Assembly: GCA_000824825.2 (NCBI GenBank)
Contig: LM655205.1
Location: 20,811-84,810, forward strand
DNA length: 64,000 nt
Origin: Mesorhizobium sp. ORS 3324
GTDB taxonomy: Bacteria > Pseudomonadota > Alphaproteobacteria > Rhizobiales > Rhizobiaceae
Direction: 5' to 3'
In this document: piece by piece, positions 1-8,318 of the stretch
How the letters are laid out: the number at the start of each line of letters is the position of its first letter
Numbering within the stretch: the stretch's first letter is position 1
The notes under the pieces: model-generated
Seen by the model: only the letters and a program-made list of their open reading frames with translations
What the model was told of the DNA's origin: nothing
The model's database searches: none
Program-made: the position numbers and the translations under genes

Positions 1-2
1 CA

Positions 3-608
3 GGCGAGAAAATCACCCCGATCGAGCCGTCGCGAAAGCTGGCGGATGCCATCCGCGACGTCAAGAATGCCTTCGCCGACCGCGACGACGTGGTGGTCGA
101 CATGCGCGAGGCGCACCGCATGCGGCTCGAACTGTTGGCCGCCGAGCTCGCTCCAGTCTTCGCCGCCGTGCCTGCGGACATCGACAATTTCGACTTCGCC
201 GTGTCCTCTGGCCTGCAGCCGCGGCTGTGGATCGATGCCGTGAGCCACGTCGCCATGGGGCGGGATCGCCGCACCTTCCGCTTCCTCAAGGACACCCGCA
301 TCGGCCGCGTGGTGCTGGCCGAATCGACCGACATGAAGCCCGTAGCGGACGCCGTGACGCGCTATGTGGCCGAGCGTGTCGTCGAGCGGCAGCGGATGAT
401 GGAAGGCGCGGTCGAGAGCGCTATGCCTGGCCTGCATCGCGCCGCGGTCCAGGAGGCCGAGCCGCCGCTGCGATCCGCAACGCGCCGCAACGGCTGGACG
501 ACCTTCTTCGCCGGCCTTGGCTTGATCGCCGCCGGCGCCCTGGTCGGCCTGGCGGTATCGCTCGTGCTGTTCTGGGACCGCATCGCCCAGATGAAGATCA
601 GCTTCTGA
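3..608 (+). CDS. C-terminal part of a hypothetical membrane-anchored protein
   Basis: The reading frame is open from the first bases of the window to the stop at 608, so the true start lies upstream; internal ATG at 90 is not a convincing start. The visible ~200 residues are mostly soluble and charged. One hydrophobic segment lies near the C-terminus (about 20 residues rich in Gly, Leu, Ala and Val, just before the final WDRIAQMKISF), which suggests a C-terminal tail anchor. No family is recognised. It converges on the metallophosphoesterase gene across a repeat and hairpin. Confidence 0.6.
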   Translation, partial: GEKITPIEPSRKLADAIRDVKNAFADRDDVVVDMREAHRMRLELLAAELAPVFAAVPADIDNFDFAVSSGLQPRLWIDAVSHVAMGRDRRTFRFLKDTRIGRVVLAESTDMKPVADAVTRYVAERVVERQRMMEGAVESAMPGLHRAAVQEAEPPLRSATRRNGWTTFFAGLGLIAAGALVGLAVSLVLFWDRIAQMKISF

Positions 609-610
609 CG

Positions 611-660
611 GAAGCATGATCCCGAAAAGTGGAATCCGGTTTTCGGAAAAGATCCTGCTC
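611..660. repeat. Dispersed Rhizobiales palindromic repeat, copy 1
   Basis: The segment begins GCATGATCCCGAAAAGTGG and continues with TTTTCGG and a degenerate mirror of its start. A second copy in the opposite orientation lies at 14948-15047, before sciP. Related short palindromes are very common between genes in Mesorhizobium and relatives (family knowledge). It fills the gap between two convergent genes. Confidence 0.65.
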
Positions 661-673
661 GACAAACAGATAG

Positions 674-722
674 AGCCTGTTCCGTCGCGATTTCATCGGG
701 ATGGAACAGGCTGCGGCTCACG
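674..722. terminator. Hairpin between convergent genes
   Basis: AGCCTGTTCC at 674-683 pairs with GGAACAGGCT at 713-722. The right arm lies inside the last codons of the metallophosphoesterase gene. It probably ends transcription from one or both sides; there is no clear T tract. Confidence 0.45.
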
Positions 723-1637
723 AACCACCGGCATGTCGGCACCAAGCTCGATCACCTGGAGATCCGACGGCGGCAGCGCCGGACCGGTGAGGCCGCGCCG
801 TGTCAGGCGGATGTTCCAGTTGCCCTTTTCCCCGTCTATCTCGAACAGATTGTACTGAGCGGCAGGATGCTTGCCGCCCGGCGCCTGGCCGGCGGCGGCC
901 ACGCCGACCACCGGCACTTTTGCGCCTCGCAGACCGATGGTGAATAGCGACGGCAGATGCGAATGGCCGTGCAGGACAAGCTCGGCGCCGTGCCGGCGCA
1001 TCACCTTGTGGAAGCGCGCGATGCCGAACAGCCGCTTATGCTGCGAGACCGCGCCGCGCACCGGCGGATGATGGATCATGATGGCGCGGAACAGCCCTTG
1101 TTTGGCGGTGGCGTCGAGGACTTTGCCGAGCCGCTCCGCTTGGCCCTCCATGAAGAAGCCGTTGGCCATGAAGGGCGCCGTGGCCCGCGCCGTCGTGACG
1201 CCAATCAGCGCGACGTCGCCACGCACCCGCAGATAGGGAAAGGAATTGCGGTCGACCGGACTGTTGACGCCGTCGCCCGTCATCCACGGCGCCCACGACC
1301 GGCAGACCTTGTCGAAGGCGCCCGGCACATAGGCGTCGTGATTGCCAGGCACCACGGACACGTCGTCAGGAGAGCCAAGCGTCTCCAGCCAGTGCTTTGC
1401 CATCTCGATCTCGCCGTCGAGCGCCAGGTTGACGAGATCGCCTGTGACGGCGAGGTGGTCGGGCGCGTTTGCCTTGATATCGCCGACGATCGTGTCGATG
1501 ACGGCATCATGCATATGCCGGCGGCGGTTGCGCTGCCAGTTGACGTAACCCAGCACGCGCTTGGACGCGAGGTCGCGATAGGTTACATCGGGCAGCGGCC
1601 CCAGATGGACATCGGAAATATGCGCGAGCCTGAACAT
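693..1637 (-). CDS. Class III calcineurin-like metallophosphoesterase
   Basis: This 314-residue protein has the full set of metallophosphoesterase metal-ligand motifs in order: DVHLG near the N-terminus, GDLVN, GNHD, an HHPP segment and HGHSH. These coordinate a two-metal centre that hydrolyses phosphodiester or phosphomonoester bonds. The closest known types are CpdA-like cyclic-nucleotide phosphodiesterases, but the substrate cannot be fixed from sequence. No signal peptide is seen, so it should be cytoplasmic. The last codons overlap a hairpin belonging to the neighbouring repeat region, so the extreme C-terminus may be repeat-derived. It is divergent from the NUDIX gene, with about 70 bases between starts. 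Confidence 0.85.
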   Translation of the reverse strand: MFRLAHISDVHLGPLPDVTYRDLASKRVLGYVNWQRNRRRHMHDAVIDTIVGDIKANAPDHLAVTGDLVNLALDGEIEMAKHWLETLGSPDDVSVVPGNHDAYVPGAFDKVCRSWAPWMTGDGVNSPVDRNSFPYLRVRGDVALIGVTTARATAPFMANGFFMEGQAERLGKVLDATAKQGLFRAIMIHHPPVRGAVSQHKRLFGIARFHKVMRRHGAELVLHGHSHLPSLFTIGLRGAKVPVVGVAAAGQAPGGKHPAAQYNLFEIDGEKGNWNIRLTRRGLTGPALPPSDLQVIELGADMPVVREPQPVPSR

Positions 1638-1705
1638 GGTCCCTTCTTAAGCGACGCGATCGGGGCTTTCCACTCTCGGTTTCGTGTCCGCTTGCGGTTT
1701 CGCGG

Positions 1706-2209
1706 ATGACCGGCGCGACCGACCCGGAACAGCTGTTCCGCCAGACCGGATGGCCGGGGCTGCGGGCAAGGTTGTTCCATTTCTATTTCCTGCTGCGGCG
1801 GCCGATGACGCTTGGCGTGCGCGGCCTGGTTTATGACCGCGCCTCCAACGCCGTCTTCCTGATCCGCCACACCTATGTTCCGGGCTGGCAATTGCCGGGC
1901 GGCGGTGTCGAAAGCGGCGAGACGCTCGTGGAAGCGCTGGCCCGCGAATTGGCCGAGGAAGGCAACATCGCGCTGAGCGCCCCGCCGGTGCTGAAATCGA
2001 TGCATTTCAACCGCCGCTCCAGCCGGCGCGACCATGTCGGGCTCTATCTGGTCGAGGCCTTCAGCCAGACCGCGCCGAAGCTGCCTGACCACGAGATCGC
2101 CGAGGCGGGATTCTTTCCGCTAGATTGTCTGCCGGATAGTACCACTCCGGCGACACTGCGGCGCATTGGGGAGATTTTGGGCGATGAGCCCCCATCGCCT
2201 CATTGGTAG
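1706..2209 (+). CDS. NUDIX hydrolase
   Basis: The 167-residue protein contains a complete Nudix box (GGGVESGETLVEALARE followed by LAEEGNI), which fits G-x5-E-x7-REU-x-EE-x-G. Such proteins hydrolyse nucleoside diphosphates linked to another moiety, in the cytoplasm; the substrate is unknown. The N-terminal ~45 residues carry an RLFHFYFLLRRPMTLGVRG segment typical of small alphaproteobacterial Nudix proteins. It converges on the next gene with no spacer: its stop ends at 2209 and the neighbour's at 2210. Confidence 0.85.
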   Translation: MTGATDPEQLFRQTGWPGLRARLFHFYFLLRRPMTLGVRGLVYDRASNAVFLIRHTYVPGWQLPGGGVESGETLVEALARELAEEGNIALSAPPVLKSMHFNRRSSRRDHVGLYLVEAFSQTAPKLPDHEIAEAGFFPLDCLPDSTTPATLRRIGEILGDEPPSPHW

Positions 2210-3196
2210 CTACGCCGCCTTCCTGAACCTGCCGCGATCGTGCGGCGCGGCATAGTCGAGCTCCGGCCCCACGGGGATGATTCCGGTCGGATTGATCGAT
2301 TTGTGGCTGCCGTAATAGTGCGACTTGATGTGGTGCAGGTTCACCGTGCCTGAGACGCCGGGCACCTGGTAGAGGTCGCGCAGATAGTTCGACAGGTTCG
2401 GATAGTCGGCGATACGGCGCAGATTGCATTTGAAGTGGCCGACATAGACCGGATCGAAGCGCACCAGCGTGGTGAACAGCCGCCAGTCAGCCTCGGTGAT
2501 ACGCTCGCCGACCAGATAGCGCTGCTTCGACAGCCGCTCCTCGATTGCATCAAGCGCCGCGAACAATTCGCCGAACGCCTCCTCATAGGCCTCCTGCGTG
2601 GTGGCGAAGCCGGTGCGATAGACGCCGTTGTTGATCGCCGGATAGACGAGCGCATTGATCTTGTCGATCTCGGGACGCACTGCCTTCGGATAGAAGTCGA
2701 GGCCGGCATCACCCCACTCGTCGAAAGCGGAATTGAGCATCCGGATGATCTCGGAAGACTCGTTGCTGACGATGGTTTCCTGTTTCTTGTCCCACAGCAC
2801 TGGCACCGTCACTCGGCCCGAATAGGCGGGATCGGCCTTGGTATAGATCTGATGCAGGTACTCGAGGCCGTAGAGCGTATCGCCGGTGGCGCCGTCCTCA
2901 GCCTTGAAGGTCCAGCCGTTCTCGCCCATGAAATGATGCACCACCGAAACGGAGATGATGCCTTCCAGCTTCTTCAGGGCGCGGAAGATCAGCGTCCGGT
3001 GCGCCCATGGGCAGGCGAGCGAGACGTAGAGATGATAGCGGCCAGGCTCTGCCTTGAAGCCGCGCTTGGCGCCCTCCGCCGGCGCGCCGTCGCGCGTCAC
3101 CCAGTCGCGCCACTGCGCTTCCGCGCGCACGAACCTGCCGCTGCTGTCGGCAACGCTCGACCGGTCCTGCCATTTGCCTTCAACCAGCAATCCCAT
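2210..3196 (-). CDS. Glutathionyl-hydroquinone reductase (Xi-class glutathione transferase)
   Basis: The 328-residue product carries the Xi-class active site SLACPWAHRTL with the catalytic Cys near residue 62, followed by VVHHFMGENGWTF and a C-terminal all-helical GST domain. Members (YqjG, ECM4, PcpF) reduce glutathionyl-hydroquinones and other glutathione conjugates using glutathione. The start at 3196 is chosen because AGGAG lies just upstream and the protein then begins MGLLVEGKW, as in the family. A much longer upstream open frame is not needed. It is likely a cytosolic detoxification enzyme. Confidence 0.88.
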   Translation of the reverse strand: MGLLVEGKWQDRSSVADSSGRFVRAEAQWRDWVTRDGAPAEGAKRGFKAEPGRYHLYVSLACPWAHRTLIFRALKKLEGIISVSVVHHFMGENGWTFKAEDGATGDTLYGLEYLHQIYTKADPAYSGRVTVPVLWDKKQETIVSNESSEIIRMLNSAFDEWGDAGLDFYPKAVRPEIDKINALVYPAINNGVYRTGFATTQEAYEEAFGELFAALDAIEERLSKQRYLVGERITEADWRLFTTLVRFDPVYVGHFKCNLRRIADYPNLSNYLRDLYQVPGVSGTVNLHHIKSHYYGSHKSINPTGIIPVGPELDYAAPHDRGRFRKAA

Positions 3197-3490
3197 GCGA
3201 AAATCTCCTGCGCTTTTAATGAGATTTAGGGGCACGGCCGGAATGTCGAAACCCTCAAGCGCTGAACAGTTCGTCAAACGATGAAACCGGATAGTCAAGC
3301 GGCGGAAAGAAAAGGTCAAAAGCGCCGATTGCAGGCGAACAAAATTGGTGCTAGCGGAGGCGCCCATGTTCGACTTTGCCTCGATCCGGTTCGACCGACG
3401 ACGAAAGGGCGCCCGCGCTTGATGAAGCGCTGACTGGCGAATGCTGCCGCTTGCAGCAAACCTTTCCTCGCATACCGGAACGCAAAGACC

Positions 3491-4027
3491 ATGAGCCTTG
3501 CCGACGTTAAATATCTGCCGGAAACCCCGGCGCATGATCCTGAAATCGAAGCCATCAACGACGAAGCCTTCGGGCCGGGACGCTTCGTGCTTGCCGCCTA
3601 CAAGATCCGCGAGGCCGGCGGGCATGACCGTTCCATGTCCTTTGTCGCGGTCAAGGATGACACGGTGATCGCATCGGTGCGCATGACGCGCGTCGCGGCC
3701 GGCGCCGGCCACGCCATGATGTTAGGTCCGCTCGCCGTGCGGCCCGCTTTCAAGAATCTCGGCATCGGCCGCCGGCTGGTTGCGATCGCGCTCGAAGCCG
3801 CTGTCAAGGCCGGCGCTCCGGCCGTCATGCTGGTCGGCGACGAGCCCTATTACGGGCCACTCGGCTTCAAGCGTTTCCCGCGCGGCCAGATCACCATGCC
3901 GCGCCCGGTCGACCTCGACCGGCTGCTGCATCACGAGATCAAGCCCGGCGCGGTGGCCCGGTTCGTCGGCGAGGTCTGCCATGCGGACACGGCCCGCCTG
4001 CCCGAGCCGCTCCCGGCAATGGCGTGA
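3491..4027 (+). CDS. GNAT family N-acetyltransferase
   Basis: This 178-residue protein has a GNAT fold: a beta segment MMLGPLAVRPAFKNLGIGRR carrying the acetyl-CoA loop (a variant of Q/R-x-x-G-x-G/A), then the motif B segment MLVGDEPYYGPLGFKRF. The YYGPLGF pattern is typical of the YhbS-like group. It transfers an acyl group from acetyl-CoA to an unknown amine. It stands alone and is followed by a set of small hairpins. The preceding 294 bases (3197-3490) hold no gene that I can support. Confidence 0.78.
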   Translation: MSLADVKYLPETPAHDPEIEAINDEAFGPGRFVLAAYKIREAGGHDRSMSFVAVKDDTVIASVRMTRVAAGAGHAMMLGPLAVRPAFKNLGIGRRLVAIALEAAVKAGAPAVMLVGDEPYYGPLGFKRFPRGQITMPRPVDLDRLLHHEIKPGAVARFVGEVCHADTARLPEPLPAMA

Positions 4028-4035
4028 CCAACGGG

Positions 4036-4103
4036 TCAATCGCGCAGCGATTGATCCCGTCAGATCGCGCAGCGATTGATCCGTCAATCGACACCTCGAT
4101 TGA
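4036..4103. repeat. Cluster of three related short hairpins with a 25-bp direct repeat
   Basis: Three copies of a TCAATCG/CGATTGA theme lie in a row. TCAATCGC (4036-4043) pairs with GCGATTGA (4047-4054). A second partial copy has ATCGC (4064-4068) and GCGAT (4072-4076). TCAATCGA (4084-4091) pairs perfectly with TCGATTGA (4096-4103). The first two are also near-perfect direct repeats (4039-4062 and 4064-4086). The block sits after the GNAT stop and before the SDR gene and probably acts as a terminator. Confidence 0.55.
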
Positions 4104-4162
4104 TCATGTTGCGCCTCCCGGGCGGGCTTCGTAGCATGATGCCAAATCTTGGGAGGACATGC

Positions 4163-4924
4163 ATGAACCCGAACGGCCAGATCGCTATCGTCACCGGCGG
4201 AGGCTCCGGCCTTGGCGAAGCGACGGCGCGTGCCCTCGCGGCCAAGGGCGCCAAGGTTGCGATACTCGATGTCGGTGTCGAGCGCGCAGCGAAGGTGGCT
4301 GCCGATATCGGCGGTATCGCCGTTCAATGCGACGTGAGCAGCGGCGACAGCGGCACCGCCGCCATTGCCGAGGTCGCGCAGAAGCTCGGTGAGCCGCGCA
4401 TCCTCGTCAACTGCGCCGGCATCGCCATCGGCGTGAAGACGGTCGGCAAGGACGGTCCGCACCCGCTCGACCAGTACCGCAAGGTGATCGAGATCAACCT
4501 GATTGGCACCTTCAACATGATCCGCCTCGTCGCCGACCGCGCCGCGAAACTCGACCCGCTCGATGGCGGTGAGCGCGGCGTGATCGTCAACACCGCCTCG
4601 GTCGCGGCCTATGACGGCCAGATCGGCCAGGCCGCCTATTCAGCCTCGAAGGGTGGGGTCGTCGGCATGACGCTGCCGGTGGCGCGCGACCTCGCCCGCT
4701 CCGGCATCCGCGTCTGCACCATCGCCCCAGGCATCTTCAAGACGCCGATGATGGCCGGCATGCCGCAGGAGGTGCAGGACTCGCTCGGCGCCTCGGTGCC
4801 CTTCCCGCCCCGCCTCGGCGAGCCCTCGGAATATGCGGCACTTGCCCTCCACATCATCGAAAACCAGATGCTGAACGGCGAGACCATCCGCCTCGACGGG
4901 GCGATTCGCATGACCCCGAAGTAG
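4163..4924 (+). CDS. Short-chain dehydrogenase, 3-hydroxy(-2-methyl)acyl-CoA dehydrogenase type
   Basis: The 253-residue classical SDR has the NAD-binding TGGGSGLG motif near residue 12, NCAG, and the catalytic Ser-Tyr-Lys (NTASVAAYDG, then YSASKGG). The whole sequence resembles the HSD17B10/type II 3-hydroxyacyl-CoA dehydrogenase group, whose members oxidise 3-hydroxyacyl-CoA or 3-hydroxy-2-methylbutyryl-CoA. The start at 4163 has GGGAGG six bases upstream. The CoA-transferase gene follows after six bases, so the two are almost certainly one operon acting on branched acyl-CoA esters. The exact substrate is inferred. Confidence 0.85.
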   Translation: MNPNGQIAIVTGGGSGLGEATARALAAKGAKVAILDVGVERAAKVAADIGGIAVQCDVSSGDSGTAAIAEVAQKLGEPRILVNCAGIAIGVKTVGKDGPHPLDQYRKVIEINLIGTFNMIRLVADRAAKLDPLDGGERGVIVNTASVAAYDGQIGQAAYSASKGGVVGMTLPVARDLARSGIRVCTIAPGIFKTPMMAGMPQEVQDSLGASVPFPPRLGEPSEYAALALHIIENQMLNGETIRLDGAIRMTPK

Positions 4925-4930
4925 ACGGTA

Positions 4931-6112
4931 ATGGCCACGCCGCAGACCGGTGCGCCCGCCGTCAAGACAGGGCCATTGGCTGGTCTGAGGGTGATCGAGA
5001 TGGCCGGCCTCGGCCCGGTTCCGCTCGCCGCGCTGATGCTGTCGGAGATGGGCGCCGAGGTGCTGCGCATCGAGCGGGCAGACAGCAAGGAGCCGCTTCT
5101 ATCCTTGCCGGAAGCCTATGACCTCGACCGCCACGGCCGCTCCATTCTCAAGCTCGACCTGAAGCGCCCGGACGGTGCGGAGCTTCTGCTGCGCCTTGCG
5201 GAAAAGACCGACGTCCTCATCGAAGGCTTTCGTCCCGGCGTCATGGAGCGGCTCGGCCTCGGACCTGACGTCGTGCTTGAACGCAGTCCGGGGCTGATCT
5301 ATGGCCGCCTGACGGGTTTCGGCCAGGACGGACCGCTGGCGCGCCGCGCCGGCCATGACATCACCTATCTTGCCTATGCCGGCCTGCTGCATGCGATCGG
5401 CAGGCGGGGAGCGCCGCCCGTGCCGCCGCTCAACCTCGTCGCCGACCAGGGCGGCGGCGCCATGATGCTGATCGCAGGCGTGCTCGCCGCCCTCTTCCAG
5501 CGCTCGCGCACCGGCAAGGGCCAGGTGGTCGACGCCGCGATGGTCGAGGGCGCATCGATGCTCGCGGCTCCGATCCACGCCTTCATGGCGGCGGAGCTGT
5601 GGAGCGACAGTCGCGGCGAGAACCTGCTCGATTCCGGGGCGCCCTTCTACGACACCTACCAGACCGCGGACGGCCAACACATCGCCATTGGCTGCCTCGA
5701 GCCGCAATTCTTTGCCGAATTCGCCGAACTTCTGCCGCTCGATGAGCGTTTTGCCCGCAGCCAATATGACAGGACATCGTGGCCCGCGATGCGCGCCGCT
5801 ATTGCCGACAGGATCAGGGAGAAGACGCGCGACGAATGGGCCGATGTCTTCGCCGCGACCGATGCTTGCGTTGCGCCGGTTCTTTCCTTGACCGAAGCCA
5901 GGGACCACCCGCACAATCGCGCGAGGCAAAGCTTCGTGAGGTCCGTCCGGCTTGAGCGTCCGGCCCCTTCGCCGCGTTTCTCTCAGGCGCTCCAAACTCT
6001 TGCCGTGGCGCCGACCGCGGCCGACAGTCAGCCGGCAAGCGTGCTGGTACGCTTCGGCGTCGACGAAACTGAAATCGAAGCCCTTGTCAGGTCAGGCCTG
6101 TTTGGCCAATAA
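4931..6112 (+). CDS. CaiB/BaiF family CoA-transferase (alpha-methylacyl-CoA racemase-like)
   Basis: The 393-residue protein is a class III CoA-transferase. The N-terminus has GLRVIEMAGLGPVPLAALML with SEMGAEVLRIE, followed by SILKLDLK and a conserved GHDITYLAYAGLLHAIG segment that matches alpha-methylacyl-CoA racemases more than formyl-CoA transferases. The last ~60 residues are less conserved. It follows the SDR by six bases, so the pair probably handles 2-methyl-branched acyl-CoA stereoisomers or beta-oxidation intermediates. Racemase versus transferase cannot be settled from sequence alone. Confidence 0.82.
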   Translation: MATPQTGAPAVKTGPLAGLRVIEMAGLGPVPLAALMLSEMGAEVLRIERADSKEPLLSLPEAYDLDRHGRSILKLDLKRPDGAELLLRLAEKTDVLIEGFRPGVMERLGLGPDVVLERSPGLIYGRLTGFGQDGPLARRAGHDITYLAYAGLLHAIGRRGAPPVPPLNLVADQGGGAMMLIAGVLAALFQRSRTGKGQVVDAAMVEGASMLAAPIHAFMAAELWSDSRGENLLDSGAPFYDTYQTADGQHIAIGCLEPQFFAEFAELLPLDERFARSQYDRTSWPAMRAAIADRIREKTRDEWADVFAATDACVAPVLSLTEARDHPHNRARQSFVRSVRLERPAPSPRFSQALQTLAVAPTAADSQPASVLVRFGVDETEIEALVRSGLFGQ

Positions 6113-6140
6113 ACTGGAGAGCAGATATCAACTTATCGCG

Positions 6141-6920
6141 GTGAACGCTTTGACCGAAACCAGGAAGGATGTCATCCGCGAGACCGACGCCGAGGCCGTC
6201 AGGCTGGCGAAGACGCTGATCCGCTCGGCCCGCTTCGGCGCCCTGGCGGTGATCGAAGCCGCCACCGGCGCGCCGCTGGCAAGCCGGGTCGGCGTCGCGA
6301 CCGACATCGACGGGGCGCCGCTGATCCTGATCTCGATGCTGTCCGCGCATACCGGCGCGCTTCTCGCCGACCCTCGCTGCTCGCTTCTCGTCGGCGAACC
6401 CGGCAAGGGTGATCCGCTCGCGCATCCGCGCATCAGCCTGGTATGTCGGGCGCTGCGGCTGGAGCGTGGATCGGCCGATCACATCCGAGCCGAACGGCGC
6501 TACCTCAACCGCAATCCGAAGGCGAAGCTCTATGTCGGGCTAGGCGACTTCTCGATATTCAGGCTCGAGCCCGAACGCGCCAGCCTCAACGGCGGCTTCG
6601 GCAAGGCCTATCTTCTGGATCGGGCGGACCTGATCACCGAGGGTCCCATCGTCGAAGAGCTCGCGGCCAGCGAACAGTCGGCGCTTGACCACATGAATGC
6701 CGACCATCGTGATGCGCTTTCAATCTATGCGCGCCATTTCGGCCGGGCAGAAGGCGACGACTGGATCGCCACGGGTTTCGATGCCGACGGCATGGATCTG
6801 CTGGCTTCGGAAGCCACCTGCAGGGTCTTCTTCCCTCAGCCTCTCCGCGCCGCGCATGAGCTGCGCTCCGTGCTGGTCGAGATGGCAAAGACCGGACGCG
6901 CCGCCGGCCAGGCACAGTAG
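6141..6920 (+). CDS. HugZ-like pyridoxamine 5'-phosphate oxidase-family protein
   Basis: The protein begins at GTG 6141 (about 259 residues). Residues ~15-160 form a split-barrel flavin/haem-binding domain (LIRSARFGALAVIEAATGAP, then PRISLVCRA). Residues ~180-250 form a DUF2470 domain with the haem-contacting pattern DHMNADHRDAL. This arrangement is that of HugZ/HutZ-type haem-utilisation proteins. Catalytic activity is not shown. The gene begins 29 bases after the CoA-transferase stop; its ribosome-binding site is weak, so the start is uncertain by a few codons. Confidence 0.78.
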   Translation: MNALTETRKDVIRETDAEAVRLAKTLIRSARFGALAVIEAATGAPLASRVGVATDIDGAPLILISMLSAHTGALLADPRCSLLVGEPGKGDPLAHPRISLVCRALRLERGSADHIRAERRYLNRNPKAKLYVGLGDFSIFRLEPERASLNGGFGKAYLLDRADLITEGPIVEELAASEQSALDHMNADHRDALSIYARHFGRAEGDDWIATGFDADGMDLLASEATCRVFFPQPLRAAHELRSVLVEMAKTGRAAGQAQ

Positions 6921-7085
6921 CGAAAGTTTAATCGTCTCAGATCGAAAGCAACTCTTGAGATTTAGATAAAATGATCTACCCTTTGCTGCAGTGCCGATTC
7001 AACGGCGCTTCCTGACCTGAACATTGTGGAATCAGCCACCATTGCCCCCATGGCGGCTGGATGAGCCGAAAACCATGGGGCATCT

Positions 7086-7424
7086 ATGATCTCGAACAAG
7101 CTAGTCGCCAATGCCGAATCGGCTGCCGCGTTTCTGACGCTCATGGGCAATGAAAAGAGGCTGCTGATCGTGAGCTATCTGATCGACGGCGAAATGTCGG
7201 TCGGTGCCATCGCCGAGAAAGTGCAGTTGAGCCAGTCCGCTCTGTCGCAGCATCTGGCCAAGCTGAGAGCGCTCGACCTCGTCGAGACACGACGCGATCG
7301 CCAGATGATCTACTACTCCTGCAACTCCGACGCAGTGCGCGAGCTGCTTCGCATGCTGGAAGGTATTTTTGGCGACGGCGACCTGTCCCAGATGGCCTAC
7401 CGGATGCGTCGCGCCGGGGCTTGA
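7086..7424 (+). CDS. ArsR-family winged-helix regulator
   Basis: The 112-residue protein is a small winged helix. It has LTLMGNEKRLLIVSYLIDGE, the recognition helix region LSQSALSQHLAKLRALDLV, and the beta-wing TRRDRQMIYYS. These are ArsR/SmtB features. No obvious metal-binding Cys pair is seen in the DNA-binding helix, so it is closer to the BigR/NolR group than to metal sensors. The effector is unknown. A short inverted repeat (TAGAT at 6963-6967 with ATCTA at 6974-6978) lies upstream and might be an autoregulatory site. Confidence 0.83.
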   Translation: MISNKLVANAESAAAFLTLMGNEKRLLIVSYLIDGEMSVGAIAEKVQLSQSALSQHLAKLRALDLVETRRDRQMIYYSCNSDAVRELLRMLEGIFGDGDLSQMAYRMRRAGA

Positions 7425-7480
7425 CCCCAGCTATCCAAAGCTCCTTACCTCGCTGACGATTTTTTGCTGGCGAGCCTTGC

Positions 7481-8278
7481 ATGAACCTCATCCGCATCGA
7501 CGACCCGCAGGATCCGCGTGTCGCGGCCTATCTCGACATGCGCGAGCGCGATCTCGTCGGCCGCCACGGGCGCTTCGTCGCGGAAGGCAAGGTGGTGCTG
7601 GATCTCCTGTTGTCGGCCGGACGCTTCGCCGCTGAGTCGGCCCTCATCCTTGAAAACAGGCTGGCGGGCCTGGAAGCCGTCTTGCGCAAGGCGCCGGCGG
7701 ACCTGCCCGTCTACGTCGCCAAGGGCGAGGTGATGGACGGGATCGCCGGCTTCCACATGCACCGCGGCATATTGGCGATCGGCATTCGCAGCGCTCCTCA
7801 ACCCGCCGACGTCCTGCTCGAAACCTTGCCCGCGAGCGCGCTGGTCGTCGTTCTGGTCGGCATTTCCAATCACGACAACATGGGCTCGATCTTCCGCAAC
7901 GCAGCCGCCTTCGGCGCCGACGCCGTGCTTGTCGATCCCACCTGCTGCGATCCTCTCTACCGCAAGGCGATCCGCGTTTCGGTCGGCGCGGCGCTGAAGG
8001 TTCCCTTCGCGTCCTTCGGCGACACCGTGGGCTTGATTGCAGCGCTCAACCGGCTGGGCTTCAGCCAGTTCGCGCTCTCACCGCGCGGCGAGACCGATCT
8101 CCGCGCCGCACAACGGCGTTCGCGGCTGGCGCTCTATCTCGGCACCGAAGGCGAAGGCCTGCCGGAGGACTTGCTGAACCGTCTGCGAACCGTGAGGATC
8201 GGCATGGCAAAGGGATTCGACAGCCTCAACGTCGCCGCAGCGTCGGCCATCGCCCTGCATCACTTCTCGAACCTGTAG
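7481..8278 (+). CDS. TrmH/SpoU family RNA 2'-O-methyltransferase
   Basis: The 265-residue protein has an N-terminal RNA-binding domain (GRFVAEGKVVLDLLL) and a C-terminal SPOUT knot. The three SPOUT motifs are visible: NHDNMGSIFRNAAAFGADAV, LYLGTEGEGLP and NVAAASAIALHHF. Members methylate ribose 2'-OH groups in rRNA or tRNA using S-adenosylmethionine; the target nucleotide is not predictable here. It stands alone after the ArsR gene. The long antisense frames in this gene are shadows. Confidence 0.87.
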   Translation: MNLIRIDDPQDPRVAAYLDMRERDLVGRHGRFVAEGKVVLDLLLSAGRFAAESALILENRLAGLEAVLRKAPADLPVYVAKGEVMDGIAGFHMHRGILAIGIRSAPQPADVLLETLPASALVVVLVGISNHDNMGSIFRNAAAFGADAVLVDPTCCDPLYRKAIRVSVGAALKVPFASFGDTVGLIAALNRLGFSQFALSPRGETDLRAAQRRSRLALYLGTEGEGLPEDLLNRLRTVRIGMAKGFDSLNVAAASAIALHHFSNL

Positions 8279-8318
8279 CCGCGGCAGCGACCCAAGGCGC
8301 CGGCCTCCGGCCTTTGGC

